DNA of 64,000 nucleotides from Siphonodentalium dalli (GCA_032622095.1 CP136065.1:92447343-92511342); one strand, 5' to 3'. Positions 41,496 through 54,059 are shown, counted from the first letter of the stretch. Program-made: numbers and translations. The notes: generated from the letters alone by a model not told the origin.

Positions 41496-41759
41496 TTTAG
41501 CATGCCTTGTCAAAGCTCTGCTTACGCCGCTTGCGGTATCTTCTGTTTTGGGCGAGTATATATATGTGTACTCATTATATCCATGCTAGTTTAGCTTTCA
41601 CTATAGCTATCACTTGTCTCCAGAGTCACATTGTATTTTTTTGAAAATCGGGCTGCTTAAAAGATGCTTAAAATAATGACCCCAAACCAAGCTACAGCAA
41701 ATGTTTTAATAAACATGTATAACGCCACGACTCTCTTCCTCAGAAACCAAGCTCGACAC

Positions 41760-42145
41760 TTAAAGGCACGGATGGCCTTCGCGGTGGGTATACTGTTGAA
41801 ATAGTCACATCTGTAAAAACTGCCATAAACAGAAAGAATATTCAAATATGGACATATTTTGTTCTTATACCAATCATAGATATCGCGTGAATAGTATGCT
41901 ATTGTCCAGTCTATTATTTTGTTATGTAAAAAAAAAGCCGGGTTATGTAACGTTTTTGGCTTTTGTTTTCATAACAAAGCGTACAAACTTGACAATAACA
42001 TACTATTTACGCGATATCTATGATTGATATAAGAACAAAATATGTCTATATTTGAATGTTCTTTCTGTTTTTTTTTGTTTTTTTGTTTGTTTTACAGATA
42101 TGACTATATTAACAGCATACCCACCGCGAAGGTCACCTGTGCCTT
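41760..42145. mobile_element. Family B short transposon
   Basis: TTAAAGGCACGGATGGCCTT and ACTGTTGAAATAGTCACATC on the left; CATACCCACCGCGAAGGTCA with CCTGTGCCTTTAA on the right. The mirrored GATATCGCGTGAATAGTATG is inside. Confidence 0.87.
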
Positions 42146-42369
42146 TAATTATTATAATACGAGCTCATTGTTTACAACATTACAATGTTTTCGAGATGAA
42201 ACATGATCCTTTAGCTCAGACATGTGGTTTTTTACTCTAAGAGTTTATTTATTTATTTTTACCAAATTAGCTTGGAAACACTAATGCATCTTAAGGTTTT
42301 ATTCCTGCGTAGGTAAATATATTTCTGAGTACATGCACCAACTCACAAATATGTGTGAACCCGGACAGA

Positions 42370-42615
42370 CCCATAACCCTTTCTATACTAATTATACATT
42401 GATGAGTAGTTCCCTTAGGAAATGTTCATATAATAGAGGTCGTTTGTTGAACTTATTATCTGAACATTTACCATGTATGGATATGAATCATTCTGCTCTT
42501 GTAGTATCTGTTTTCCCACTGTCGTACTTTCATTACCTGAACACCCCTCCAAATGAATAATAGACAGTTCCAATCCATTGTATTCTTTAATAATTGAATG
42601 GGTGAACCAATTTAG
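42370..42615. mobile_element. Family D short transposon
   Basis: TAACCCTTTCTATACTAATT through CGTTTGTTGAACTTATTATC and CACCCCTCCAAATGAATAAT to CCAATTTAGTACAGAC. Confidence 0.82.
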
Positions 42616-43084
42616 TACAGACAATCTCTCAGATGCATAAAGCAAAACCAATTTCTATGTGGTAGGAAACAGTGCCTGCTCGGGCTTATCTCCAGAATTA
42701 TTTGAACGTACAATTTGCTGCCGACAACACTGATGGATTGATGTTGATTCCAGTTTCCTTTTAGCAATGACAAATCGGCGTGGCGAAATCAATGATCTGG
42801 CATCCGGTTAACTCCCGCTTAAAGATGCCTCATCCGATTCGACATCATAAAATATCATGCCAAACAAGATAGTGTATCTCTTCTGTTACTTCTGGTTCCA
42901 AATGTGTTATTTTATACTCCAGTATCTAAATGATGATTCATAAAATTGGTCTGCATGGATCCCTGAATACATCTTTAATTCTTCACTAAATTATTGTTTC
43001 ACTTTATAGCCCAATTCCCCGGTATATGGTTATTCCAGCATTCATTGAAATTATTGAGACAAAGATAAGGATACACCATGAAAT

Positions 43085-43345
43085 GTGCTTCACCCCTTTC
43101 TTAAAGGCTCTCTTTTTTTCGAATCACCAGATCACAGTATATACAACATATTCCATTGTATATACAATTTGAAAGAAGAAGTTCCAAAACTTTGGATTAT
43201 CAACTTATCCGGTCGAATAAACTGTGAACATGTTTTTTTGGTCAATGTACCGACGTGTTGTCTGTGCTTAATCTCGATCTGGTCTGTACTGCCAGTTTAT
43301 TATTCTCAATGGAAAGGGAATAGCTCTATATCTTTGTTGTGAATT
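43085..43345. repeat. Uninterrupted copy of dispersed repeat family P
   Basis: Matches the two flanks of the HINE-like insertion at 28944-29953 (ATTATCAACTTATCCGGTCG, AATAAACTGTGAACATG, TATTATTCTCAATGGAAAGG). It therefore shows the state before that insertion. Confidence 0.8.
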
Positions 43346-44319
43346 ATGATGGATTCTGGGGTAAATAACGGGGAAGTCTTGGGTGAATCTGAGAATCTCT
43401 ATCACGTGGTGGACACTCCTAACGGCACAGCTGTTCCGTATTCTGGTGGAATATATATATATATATATGGTTCCTCTTCCAAATGGTATATGATATGGAA
43501 TATGTTGTGTATAATACAATCTTGGCAAGTTGGCATTCGAAAATATATGTAAGACCTTCAGTAAAATATGTCTTCAATACAAACCTTTGGAGTAGCACAC
43601 ACTAAACTCAGCGTAGGGGCATATGCTACAATCCTGCATGTTTGAGCGAAAATAGTATGATCATACATGTAGTTTAAAGCACATGGTAGTGACTTGTATG
43701 CATTTATTATTCCATTCTAAAGATTTCGAAAAAAGCAAACTTACAATTGGCAAACTGTTTCGAGTCGTATACCAATGCATGAAGGGGAGAGGAGGTCCAT
43801 CTAAGTTTTAAGAACTTGTCCTCCAATCCCCTAGTATATGTATATCAATACACTATTAAAATATGTTGAAACAGAAACCAATGCATGACACATTCGAAAT
43901 CGAATCGATTCTTCCAACATATCTGACTAGCACCACCTTAATAACAGTCATATCACTCGTGTGGGGTATCAAAACCGGGAGGTATGTATAAAACTGAGAC
44001 GAGTTACAGATAACATATTAATCTGTCCACCCCGTCTGTCCGTTCATTCGTATATGCCACTTGTTAGTGATATTTGTGTATATCATTTGTATATACGACT
44101 TGTTGGTTGGCGATTAAAATTTAATGTTGAACGAGCTTTCATGGATAGCTTCACTGGGAGTTGTTGGGCGAAGAGATATATCGCTGATGAAAGATTTGCG
44201 AGAAATATATGAGGCGCCTGAATGATCTCAACACGATTATATACACATGTTAATAGTGTATGTAAGGTGCTGAGAAACTATACTCGGGTCCCTGGAAGGT
44301 TTAAACGTGCATTCTTGAA

Positions 44320-44575
44320 TGGCTTAACCATTTACATACTAACTACTTATTGGTGAGTAGTTCCCTAGCTCTTTAGGAAATGTTCACATAATAAGTTCAA
44401 CACGACCATATAGTTCATTTGTTGAACTTATTATCTGAACATTTGCCACCAATGAATATGAATCCTTCAACAATTGTATTATATTGCTGATGTATCATGC
44501 ACACGCCTCCAATTGAATAATAGACCACTCCATTGTATAACTGGATGGGATAATCCATTAGTATGGAAAGGGTCA
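44320..44575. mobile_element. Family D short transposon
   Basis: AACCATTTACATACTAACTA, AATAAGTTCAACACGACC with its mirror TTGTTGAACTTATTATCT, and AGTATGGAAAGGGTCAA. Confidence 0.8.
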
Positions 44576-44934
44576 AAGGCACTTAGCGGTTTGAACGTCC
44601 ACATTAGGCTCGCTTTTGGTACATGGTGCGGTCCGGTTCCATGGATCAACAAAGGTCGACAACAACGCTTTATGCCGCCGAAAGACTAATTCAAGTGATC
44701 GAATTCAAAACGGCTCATGGTGGCCTAATGCTGGTGTGAGTAAATACGCATCATTCGTAGAAACAAACGACATGGACATACCCAGACTGCCCCCGGTCCT
44801 ACGGGAGCAGGGTGATTCAATCGGCTGAGGGCAAAATCCACTATAGCTGACCAGCGACGATGAAGTGTTGATTTGTGATCAACACAAATGGATCTTACAA
44901 CCTGTTCTCCTGAAAATAAGCTCATATTGAACTT

Positions 44935-45436
44935 AAAGGCACGTGAGGCCTTAGTTGTCGAAAATATTCATATTTGTTCCAATCACCGTAAACAGAAAAA
45001 CATTAAAACGCATACAGTTTCGTTCATATATACCATGACCATCGCGTAAACAGCATGTTATCATAATATTTACTATATTTTACCTAAGCAAGAGCCGGAT
45101 TGTGTTACAGAAGACAGCACAATGCTGCTGGCTAATCACACACAAATGGCATAAACGCTCTTTATTCGTTCCATATCAGGAATTCATCAACAAAGAACGC
45201 TCTTTATGTTTACCATCATAATATAAACAAACACAAGAAAGGTTACTTTTTATGCCTTTGTTTACATAACAATGGCCAAAGATATGACAATAACATACTG
45301 TTTATGTGATATTTCTTATTTGTATACGGACAAAGTCTGTCTACATTTTGTTGTTCTTTCTGTTTGTGGCGGTTTTTGACGGGTGGAAATATTTTCACAG
45401 GATACCCACCGCCAAGGCCAACCGTACCTTTAAAGG
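44935..45436. mobile_element. Family B short transposon
   Basis: TTAAAGGCACGTGAGGCCTT on the left; GATACCCACCGCCAAGGCCA with CCGTACCTTTAA on the right. The centre includes ATAAACGCTCTTTATTCG. Confidence 0.83.
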
Positions 45437-45990
45437 GATACTGAACTCAAATGTTGTTGTCGATTTCTATAGTCTCTGAGTCGTGGAATAAGGTAACCAG
45501 CTTTCCATTATGTTGAGTACGAAGTAATGTTATGGATGGCAGATTAGCCGGAATGCGTAAATACAAATTGTCGTTGTCGAGTAATTTTTGTACAGTTTTC
45601 AAGCAAATGTATCAAATAAATGTTATATTATATGTATACTAGTCCCATATACTCATTTACTTTATGTATAGTCACCAGTCAGTTAGTGGCTTGAGTTGCC
45701 GTATCAATATAATTGTTTACAATCATGTGTGCCACGCGTTGGCCAATCCACTATCCGTGAAATTAATTTGATTACGTCTTGTACACGGAAATTCGTAATT
45801 TCTTTTATGGCTCCAGCCATAAATTAAATATATATCAAATTACTAACTTTGTTTTTAAGATAACCTATTAACCTGATCGTTTACAGAATACATCTTCGAC
45901 TCAAATTACTTATTTTTTCTATATAATATCGATATTAGATCGTTATTATTACCGGGAATTTATTGAAAATGGCGTACAGTGCCCCTTTAA
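45431..45990. mobile_element. TTAA-ended element abutting the family B copy
   Basis: Begins TTTAAAGGGATACTGAACTC and ends TACAGTGCCCCTTTAA, inverted relatives of the family H ends at 5394 and 46262. It shares a TTTAAAG with the end of the element before it, as if both used one TTAA target. Confidence 0.6.
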
Positions 45991-46389
45991 TTCACAAACA
46001 CAATTAAGCCCATGCATATCGGCATTATTTTGAATTTATTTACATTCTGCATGATCCTAAATCTATTTACCAGGCGTACGCTCTTTGTGTTTTCACTGTG
46101 GCCCGCCATAAAACGAAATAACCGGTATATATCAACTATGGGCTTATTTCAGAATCAAATCAACATGGTAGTTATAATGAGAATGAGTTTATGACTCGAT
46201 GTTGAGTATAATAGGAGATGGTCACATAAATGACCGGATGTAGTGTACAGTACCCCTTTAAAATATGTACATATGATGCTATGTGAGTAGAAGTATTCAC
46301 GCGTGTTGGAAAAAGACGAGATCGCATTTTCTTATTACAATTACCGTTTGATTTGACAATTCATGTAACGTTCCTAAATAAATATATAT

Positions 46390-46985
46390 ATTCTATGGAA
46401 TAAACCGGTTACTGGGTTAATAGTGACATTTTATCAACGGCATTAAATATTTAAAATCAGCCGGTCACTTGGCTTAAACTCTGGTGTAGGAGAGTATAAT
46501 CAGACTGGTATTCGGCGTAAACAATATTCCATAACATATATCACACGCATATTTAAAGCTACATGGCGGTTTGCGCTCCAAAATACGAATACTATTAGCT
46601 TTTAAATATTTCCCGGTCAATAAATATCTTAACTATCTTTCTACGAGCATTCTGTAACCCAAAAAGACGCATTGAAGTAATGCAAAATGTAACTGTGAAC
46701 AAGGGTCACAAACAAAAAACAGCCATTTGCACGACATGGAACAGAAAAGAGCGTTCCGTGATACTCTGTTCCTGATATGGTAGCAATATTTTAAAGAGCG
46801 TTTATCTGACTCCGAGCGAAACATTGCTGGAAAATGGCTGTGACTTTGGCAAGTGCTTTTCAAAGCATATGAAGCCAGCGCATCAATATTTCGTGTATTT
46901 ATCGACCTATCGTATCCGTACCTCCAAATTTCGTAGAAAAAAATTAGAGGTTTGAATGAGCCATGTCCGTTTAAGTCGAAGGACA
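46390..46985. mobile_element. Family E short transposon, inverted copy
   Basis: TTAAAGCTACATGGCGGTTT, CGCTCCAAAATACGAAT, AAAAAGACGCATTGAAGTAA, CGTGTATTTATCGACCTATC and TGAGCCATGTCCGTTTAA. Confidence 0.82.
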
Positions 46986-47399
46986 CTAGGAATAATGGGC
47001 TACTCATACATGCAATATCTTGAAAGCTAACCACGTCTTAGGGTACGTTCATACACTCGCAAATTGACCAGGCATTGCGGTATACGAAGCTACAATATGT
47101 TAGAAACCGAGTGCAAAAACGCGTATGTATACCAAAGCTAACTACATTAGAGTAAAATATATCTAGTTTCACCAGTAGCGATGCTATAGAAATTTGCCTG
47201 TAAATAGCCAGCAATTATTGTTAGTAGCACCGTGATATGTGGAACTACCGAAATGTTACTTCTCATGTCTTTAGCCTTACTAAATATGCATGTATATTCA
47301 TGTTCCCGTTCATATTCTGGCACCATATGGGTTTCTATAATAAAATGTCTGCAATCAATGACATGCAAACTTGCCAGTGTTTGAACGTCCCTATATAGT

Positions 47400-48363
47400 A
47401 TCAACCATTGTGGCGAAGATTACATATCGAGAAACGTGTTCCCAAGGTGTCAACAGGACGAACTCTAGATTGTGTTGGGTGTTCCGCTGTGCCACACTAC
47501 TCCTCAATGTATTATATCACTGTCATTGTCACATTTGACTCACATTGAGGGCTTTCTACCAGCAGGGAAGCCTCTCGTCGAACTAAACAGTCGGTATAAA
47601 TATCTCGAAGAAACGGTGGCTTTTAAAAAATAGAAAAGACCCATTGTTGTATCAAGATATCACTCGAAGGAAACTCGATTTAACGATGGTTATATCCTAT
47701 TGTAAACAGCATAACTAAACGATTCATCTCATTATGGACACGTGAACAATGAGATATCTCAACAAATGCAAATACTAGCGGGGTTTCACCCGATTAGAGC
47801 TAGCAGCTGTTCAAGTACCTCTAATCCCTTTCGACACGTTGGTAATCAACGAATAAATATTTCGTGATTTTGTCAAAACGCTTTCGTTGTGCCGCAGGAT
47901 ACTGTGCCCGTGTTTCAACACCCTACGTGCCACCTTTACTAAACAGGTATAGACACATTTGAAGTGGATGTGTGGGCGTATATCCGGATATGTTCGATCA
48001 CATCCAAGACCCCATTGTATAAACAGTTACGATTTGACACCAACGAGGTGGGACTAATGATACCCACTCGAAGTGCAATTTGGATACATTAAGAGAAAAA
48101 CAAACCTAGAAATTCAAGCTAGGACAAAATTCTGGATGATGCAACAGGTTATAAGCAACTAAATAGTTGAAATTATGCCCCTTGGCATTTGTGTAGGGAA
48201 ACTCGAGCCAGCATAAAAAAAATACCGGCAGCTGAATGGTGTATAATATATTCGGTTGTTTAATGTGAAAGAAAATAGAAATTCATAGGCTATGTTAATT
48301 CCTCGGCCATTTGTGTGGGATTGTTCGTCAAGCGGCTACATTGGTCGCCAAATTTGGTAGGGG
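47400..48363. other. AT-rich sequence without recognised features
   Basis: No supported gene or shared repeat. Confidence 0.4.
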
Positions 48364-48732
48364 GTGGGGGTATTTTTCTATACTGAAATTTTGTGCACAA
48401 AAGATGGTAGTTGTGGAAATGCCAATTTATTTACAGGAATAAGTATGGCAAGGCACCATTTCTTTTTTGACTACTTATGTCCAACGTGGAGTTATATACG
48501 CAAACATATTTATAGTTTGGCTCAGTACGGTAATGAATCGTGGGCATGGCTTAACCCTAACACTGTCGCCTATGGGAAATATTTAGTTGATTGTAACCAA
48601 CAAAAGTATATAGAAGTAAAAAGTGGGATAACTCCACTAAATAAAAGTGTCAATGATAATGTAGCTCAACTTGGAGAGGGGATACGTTCATGTGCTACAG
48701 TCAATTGGGCGATTATGAATGTGGAAAGTTAA
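48364..48732 (+). CDS. Candidate coding remnant, 122 codons, unrecognised
   Basis: Open from 48364; the part from TWSYIRKHIYSLAQYGNESW through KYIEVKSGITPLNKSVND has a protein-like mix of residues. No signal peptide, zinc motif or known fold is visible, and no splice partners are evident. It directly precedes repeat family G. Possibly transposon-derived. Confidence 0.25.
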   Translation: MGVFFYTEILCTKDGSCGNANLFTGISMARHHFFFDYLCPTWSYIRKHIYSLAQYGNESWAWLNPNTVAYGKYLVDCNQQKYIEVKSGITPLNKSVNDNVAQLGEGIRSCATVNWAIMNVES

Positions 48733-48774
48733 ATGGTTAAGTAATAGTAGAAGTGAACATGAAGATTTATATAA

Positions 48775-49000
48775 ATTAAAATCCAAGATGGCCACAGGCG
48801 GCCATGTTTAAAATTCGGAAAAAAATTATGGCTCGAATCTAGTGGTCACCCCGAAGTTCCATGTGCAGATGGTGATGATCAGATGAGCGATGTCGTCTGT
48901 CGAGTGTGCCGAAGGATTTAGTCATGCAAAGGGTAAAATCCAAGGTGGCCGCTGGCGGCCATGTTTTTCGACGAAATTCGGACTAAATTGATGGCTCCAA
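48775..49000. repeat. Dispersed repeat family G, two units
   Basis: AAATCCAAGATGGCCACAGG, GTGGTCACCCCGAAG and GATTTAGTCATGCAAAGGGT match 2700-3445. Confidence 0.85.
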
Positions 49001-49019
49001 TTGGGTGTGACTAATTACC

Positions 49020-49200
49020 GCCAGGGCGCCTCCATGGGCCCGTGGACACTATATCTTGACCTTATAATGTAGCTACATACCACCTGAGGCACTGTGTAGG
49101 AACTGTTACATCGGAAATCGTTCTATCGCCGGTTTGTGATGGTTCTTGACTGATTTGTGACCGTTCCTGATGATCGAAATTATACATTTTCACGACTTTT
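49020..49200. repeat. Fragment of the GC-rich satellite plus a junction repeat
   Basis: 49025-49088 matches the array at 54.1-55.7 kb (GCGCCTCCATGGGCCCGTGG). 49089-49197 matches 53930-54040 in inverted orientation at roughly 85 percent by eye (GTGTAGGAACTGTTACATCG). Confidence 0.75.
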
Positions 49201-49239
49201 TGACAGTTAGATATATAGAGTTGTCTGTCTTGTATTTTA

Positions 49240-49733
49240 TCTCATATATATTTTGAAGACCTCTGTATGTTTGTCTGTATGTCATTTATACAAATCTACG
49301 ATTCTCGACCGATCGGGACGAAACTTGGTACGTGTGTGTAGTTTGACCAGGCGGTCGACGTTGTCGTATTGGCGAGCCCGTGCGGCGCCCGCTTCGCGCA
49401 TGCGCAGACGAGATCTCGGAAACGGGTGGAGCTATCGACTTGAAATTTGGTATGTGAATGTATCTTGCCCCGGATACGAATTTTATCGGGTCGCCGAGCC
49501 CGTGCGACGCCAACTTCGCGCATGCGCAGACGAGATCTCGGAAACGGGTGGAGCTATCGACTTGAAATTTGCTATGTGAATGTATCTTTCCCCGGATACG
49601 AATTTTATCGGGTCGCCGAGCCCGTGCGACGCCAGCTTCGCGCATGCGCAGACCAGATCTCGGAAATCGGTGGAGCTATCGACTTGAAATTTGGTTTTTG
49701 AATAGCCCGGACAACGTCGGGCTCATCGGCTAG
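49240..49733 (+). mobile_element. Helitron-like non-autonomous unit 1
   Basis: Starts TCTCATATATATTTTGAAGA after an A and ends with the hairpin AGCCCGGACAACGTCGGGCT, then CATCGGCTAG before T. The TC start, 3' hairpin and CTAG/T end are Helitron hallmarks. Inside are three diverged subunits with GAGATCTCGGAAACGGGTGG. Confidence 0.75.
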
Positions 49734-50129
49734 TCTCATATATATTTTGAAGACCTCTGTCTGTATGTTTGCATGTTTGTCTGTATGTTTGTATGTGTGT
49801 CATTTATACAAATCTACGATTCTCGACCGATCGGGACCAAACTTGGTACGTGTGTGTAGTTTGACCAGGCGGTGGACGTTGTCGTATTGGCGAGCCCGTG
49901 CGGCGCCCACTTCGCGCATGCGCAGACGAGATCTCGGAAACGGGTGGAGCTATCGACTTTAAATTTGGTATGTGAATGTATCTTGCCCCGGATACGAATT
50001 TTATCGGGTCGCCGAGCCCGTGCGACGCCAGCTTCGCGCATGCGCAGACCAGATCTCGGAAACGGGTAGAGCTATCGACTTGAAATTTGGTTTTTGAATA
50101 GCCCGGACAACGTCGGGCTCATCGGCTAG
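49734..50129 (+). mobile_element. Helitron-like non-autonomous unit 2
   Basis: Joined directly to unit 1 (CTAG/TCTCATATAT). Same ends and hairpin, two internal subunits instead of three, and a GTNTGTATGT microsatellite near the start. Confidence 0.75.
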
Positions 50130-50468
50130 TCTCATATATATTTTGAAGACCTCTGTTTGTTTGTATGTTTGTTTGTCTGTATGTTTGTTTGTCTGTCATT
50201 TATACAAATCTACGATTCTCGACCGATCGGGACGAAACTTGGTACGTGTGTGTAGTTTGCGCAGACGAGATCTCTGAAACGGGTGGAGCTATCGACTTGA
50301 AATTTGGTACGTGTGTGTAGTTTGACCAGGCGGTCGTCGTTGTCGTATTGGCGAGCCCATACGACGCCCGTGCAGCGCATGCGTAGACGAGATCTCGGAA
50401 ACGGGTGGAGCTATCGACTTGAAATTTGCTTTTTGAATAGCTCGGACAACGTCGGGCTCATCGGCTAG
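50130..50468 (+). mobile_element. Helitron-like non-autonomous unit 3
   Basis: Joined head-to-tail to unit 2. Shortest unit. One mismatch in the terminal hairpin (AGCTCGGACAACGTCGGGCT). Confidence 0.73.
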
Positions 50469-51564
50469 TCTCATATATATTTTGGAACTTCTGTATGTAT
50501 GTATGTATTTGTGTTATAGACTCGAAAAACTGCTTGACCGATCCGACTCAAATTTGGTGTGTATGCCTACTTTGATCCGGGGAACAACATGGACGGGTCC
50601 ATTTTCACGTGCGACCGTATCCTTGACATTGACCTTGCTCAAATACGCTCATATACAGGGGGGGGGGGGGTCGGAATTTCAGGCACGTATGGCATTTTTT
50701 TCCCTTTCGATCATTTTTTGTACCCACCCACCCCCACCGCCAAATTGTTTCTCCGTTTTCGGCAGTTTTTTTCGACCATTTTTTGACACCCACCCCCCTT
50801 TTAACACTAAAACATATTTGCGGGGGGAAATTCAATGTAAACAGCTGTATATGAATTTCTGTGCATACTATTTATCATGGATGTTAACATGGACATGTAA
50901 ATAGGAATGAGTCATTGTGAGGTCATTCGGCCAAAAAAACATGGCTGCCAGCGGCCATCTTGGATTTCAAAATTTTGCAACAAAATACAACACGATAACT
51001 GCCTGCAGTCAGTTTACAGTTAGTATTACATTATTTCTCTCATTCAAAGTTGTTTTGAAGCCCAACTCATTGCCAAAACACTAAAAAACAAGCAGGAAAT
51101 TATTTTTTAGTTGCGGAAAAAATTGCTTGTTGGTGGCTTTGACCACCCACCCACCCCGGCATATGTGCCGGATTTTTTTTTTCACCCCCCCCCTGTCATA
51201 TAGGCATGTTTCTGGACCTCGACCGATCCCACTCAAATTTGGTAGCTGGTTCTACTTTGATCACGGGAACAATATGGGCGGGTCCAATTTTACTTGCGAC
51301 CGTGTCCTTGACCTTGACCTCGCTAATATACGCTCATATAGGCATGTTTCTGGACCTCGACCGATCCGACTCAAATTTTGTATAATGTAGGCCTACTTTG
51401 ATTGGAAAGGTGGGTCCAATTTCACGTGCGACATGTCCTTGACCTTGACCATATTAGCTCATATAGGCATGTTTCCAGGCCGATCGAATAATAGTTTGTC
51501 CAGGCGGAGACGATCACAAATAAATCCCAAAATAGCCCAGACGAAGAGGGAGCACATCTGCTAG
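50469..51564 (+). mobile_element. Helitron-like unit 4, other subfamily, interrupted
   Basis: Starts TCTCATATATATTTTGGAAC and ends GAGCACATCTGCTAG before T. The interior repeats CTCGACCGATCCGACTCAAA and matches 27710-28163. It is split by the hAT-like insertion at 50656-51195. Confidence 0.72.
50656..51195. mobile_element. hAT-like short element inside Helitron-like unit 4
   Basis: The 540-bp insert has ends CAGGGGGGG and CCCCCCCTG. TCATATA occurs immediately on both sides (left flank CTCATATA, right flank TCATATAGG), restoring the unit's own CTCATATAGGCATG when removed. The CAGGG end and 7-8 bp duplication suggest hAT. It contains GGCCATCTTGGAT, also seen in family G. Confidence 0.75.
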
Positions 51565-51839
51565 TGTTGTCTATTTTCGTAGACGTATTTTACTCAACAA
51601 AAAGCCAAAAATAAGACGTTAAAAGTTCGTTGACACCCATACAATGTTCTGATTACGCAGTTTATGAAGTTTATGTCGGGCATCCGCTTGCTGGATGCTG
51701 ACTATCTATGTTAAACTCTAGAATATGCAGCTATTAAAGCATATACAAGCACGATAACCTTTCATTCAATCACATTTTAGATTGACTAAGGATCTCTGAT
51801 TTTTTAATAGAAGATATAAAAAGGCAAAGAATCCTACAG

Positions 51840-52135
51840 TTACAAATATTATTATATGGATGTTAAACCATTGGTTACTAAATGCGCTGTAATGAGAATT
51901 GACTTGAATCCTATTGATTAATTTGTAGGAATGCTTAGCTATTAAGTTCAACAAGCAGTAACATATAAAAAAAGAGAAAATAATCATGCAATTACAAATA
52001 TTATTATATGGATGTTAAACCTTTGGTGACTAAATGTGCTGTAACGAGCAGCGAATTGAATCCTATTGATTCATTTGTAGGAATGCTCAGCTATTAAATT
52101 CAACATGCAATAACAGATTGTTTGAATTATTAGCT
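51840..52135. repeat. Two-copy tandem repeat, about 150 bp
   Basis: ATTATTATATGGATGTTAAA, then CTAAATG(C/T)GCTGTAA and TCATTTGTAGGAATGCT, appear at 51845-51975 and 52000-52125. The last copy runs into a family D-like end (TTATTAGCTAAACATTC). Confidence 0.8.
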
Positions 52136-52238
52136 AAACATTCATACAAATGAATCATTAGAAATCGGTGTTATGGGTGTCTGAACCTGGCTATTATAAG
52201 GCACATTATTATTCCTCGCTGATAACGTGTCAAGTAAG

Positions 52239-53020
52239 CAGGGACGTGGGCTGGAGGGACTCCAATGTTGGGGTGTCCACCTTGGAATTTCCAACCGCAT
52301 CATCCCCTTGAAACAGACCAAACTCATGCACAAGGCCTGGGCTTTGGTTTTTCCCAACTGCATGACACATTATAGCTCTAGATTGTATGCCATTCTGAAG
52401 TGAATTGATTAGTAGCCTTTGATTGGCCACCATGCAAACCGGGGGAGAAACTCAGGATACATGGCCGGCCCAGTGAGCAAATGTGGACATCTGAACCTGA
52501 ACATTGCAAAAATCATCTAGACTGGCTTCAAGATTCCCAAGTGTTAGAAGTTTCCAACCTGGCGCCCCAACCCCCACAATATTGGAAATGTTACCAAAAG
52601 ATGGAGAGAGAGAGAGAGAGAGAGAGAGATGATTTATTTTGCAAAAGAGCATACATTATTTAATTCAAAGCATATTAATTAAATGGAATTAGATTATTTG
52701 TCTATTAACCAGTTTCTTGCCAATTTCGGGGGGGGGGGGGGGTTGGTAAATGTGATATAGAAAACTAGATCACACCTGATCCCTACTTCCTGTCCACCCA
52801 TCATGAGTTTTGGATCAACTCTTAGGAAGAGGTGTCCATTTGTATATGCCAAATATGGTTGATTACATGTTTAAAGTGTAGGAAAGTATGCAAATGTTGG
52901 TCTAAAAACGACAAATTCCCCACTATTAAATTGTTGTCAAATCAAAATAAGAGAACAATTTCAACATATTGTTGGTGTTAAATTTCAAACCAATCTATTG
53001 TAAGATAAGAAATTTGTAAC
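52239..53020. mobile_element. Family J element
   Basis: CAGGGACGTGGG at the left; later AGACTGGCTTCAAGATTCCC, TTTCCAACCTGGCGCCCC, a (GA)n run at 52603-52629, a G run at 52728, and TTGGTCTAAAAACGACAAAT. Order as in 14464-15030. Confidence 0.55.
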
Positions 53021-53929
53021 TGTTGAACATTATGACCAAAGTTGGGAATAGACACCAATTAAGCACCCCCTCCCAAGTCCCCCCACCACCCAATCACGTC
53101 ATAACCTATCAATGATTCAGTTGAACGTGATTTCATAAGTTATATTCATGTCTGGGCGACAAACATGTGTAAATGTCCCTCAGGCGGACTTCAGAGGAGG
53201 AAATACGATGGCGCTGGCATTGAAATATTGTCACACCTGGATCTTTCAATAATGCCCAGATTAAGTAAATGAATATAACATCTGATATTCTCCTGAGAGT
53301 ATATTTATATTACCATTGGTCATTTATATAGGCGGGCATGATTATGATACTATACTCATCGGGACTTTCAATATTTTAGTTCTGCCTATTAATGTCACTT
53401 AATCTCCCGTATTAGGTATTTATTGTGTTATTTCTTAATATACCTGTTCTGTTATGCAAATTACATAAGCTACAGTCATTATCTGGTTTAAAATATCATA
53501 TACACAAGACGATTTTCGGACCAAAGTGCAGAAATCGTTCGAATAAATCTCATGTACAGAACCGTCACAGCCATGATTGGTTTGAAATAGAACCGTAACA
53601 CGCACCCGTGTTGATTACGAGGTCACAGTTCCCAATTATCAACCCCTATCGGGATACTTTCTCAGCTATTTTACAACAAAATAACACTGGTATACTTTAT
53701 AGTCAGTGTTTGTCTTCAGAATGCGTTTCATATTTTATACGCAACGAAAAACAAAGAAATTACGTCCACGTGGCTTGATTTTCAGTGATAACATGTTGAT
53801 ATTTACGCGTTAACTCGCTAATACCGAGTTAATTGTGGTCCAGAGTTCAGGTTTCGATAACCCGGCACTTCTGCAGCCTCTGTTCATTCAGGAAAGTATA
53901 ATATATTCAAGATATCTATAATTATGCGT
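53021..53929. other. AT-rich sequence without recognised features
   Basis: No gene supported and no shared repeat noticed. Confidence 0.4.
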
Positions 53930-54059
53930 GATTTTGTCACAAAAATGATTATTTTCAATCATCAGGAACCGTAACAAATCAGGCAAGAACCATCACAATA
54001 CCGGCAATAGAACGACTTCCGATGTAACAGTTCCTACACAGTGACCTGATGGTATAACT

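Noticed and set aside
44590-44930. Opposed open frames between families D and B with exon-like signals
   Set aside because: A TTTTCAG acceptor and GTATGT donor exist on the minus strand, but the product is unrecognised and the plus strand is equally open; too weak to call.
49253-50069. Several overlapping ORFs with Arg/Ala-rich products on both strands
   Set aside because: They are translations of Helitron-like repeat units; the same words recur in every unit in several frames.
52603-52629. (GA)n run as a promoter-type element
   Set aside because: It lies inside a family J transposon copy with no gene nearby; a simple microsatellite is enough.
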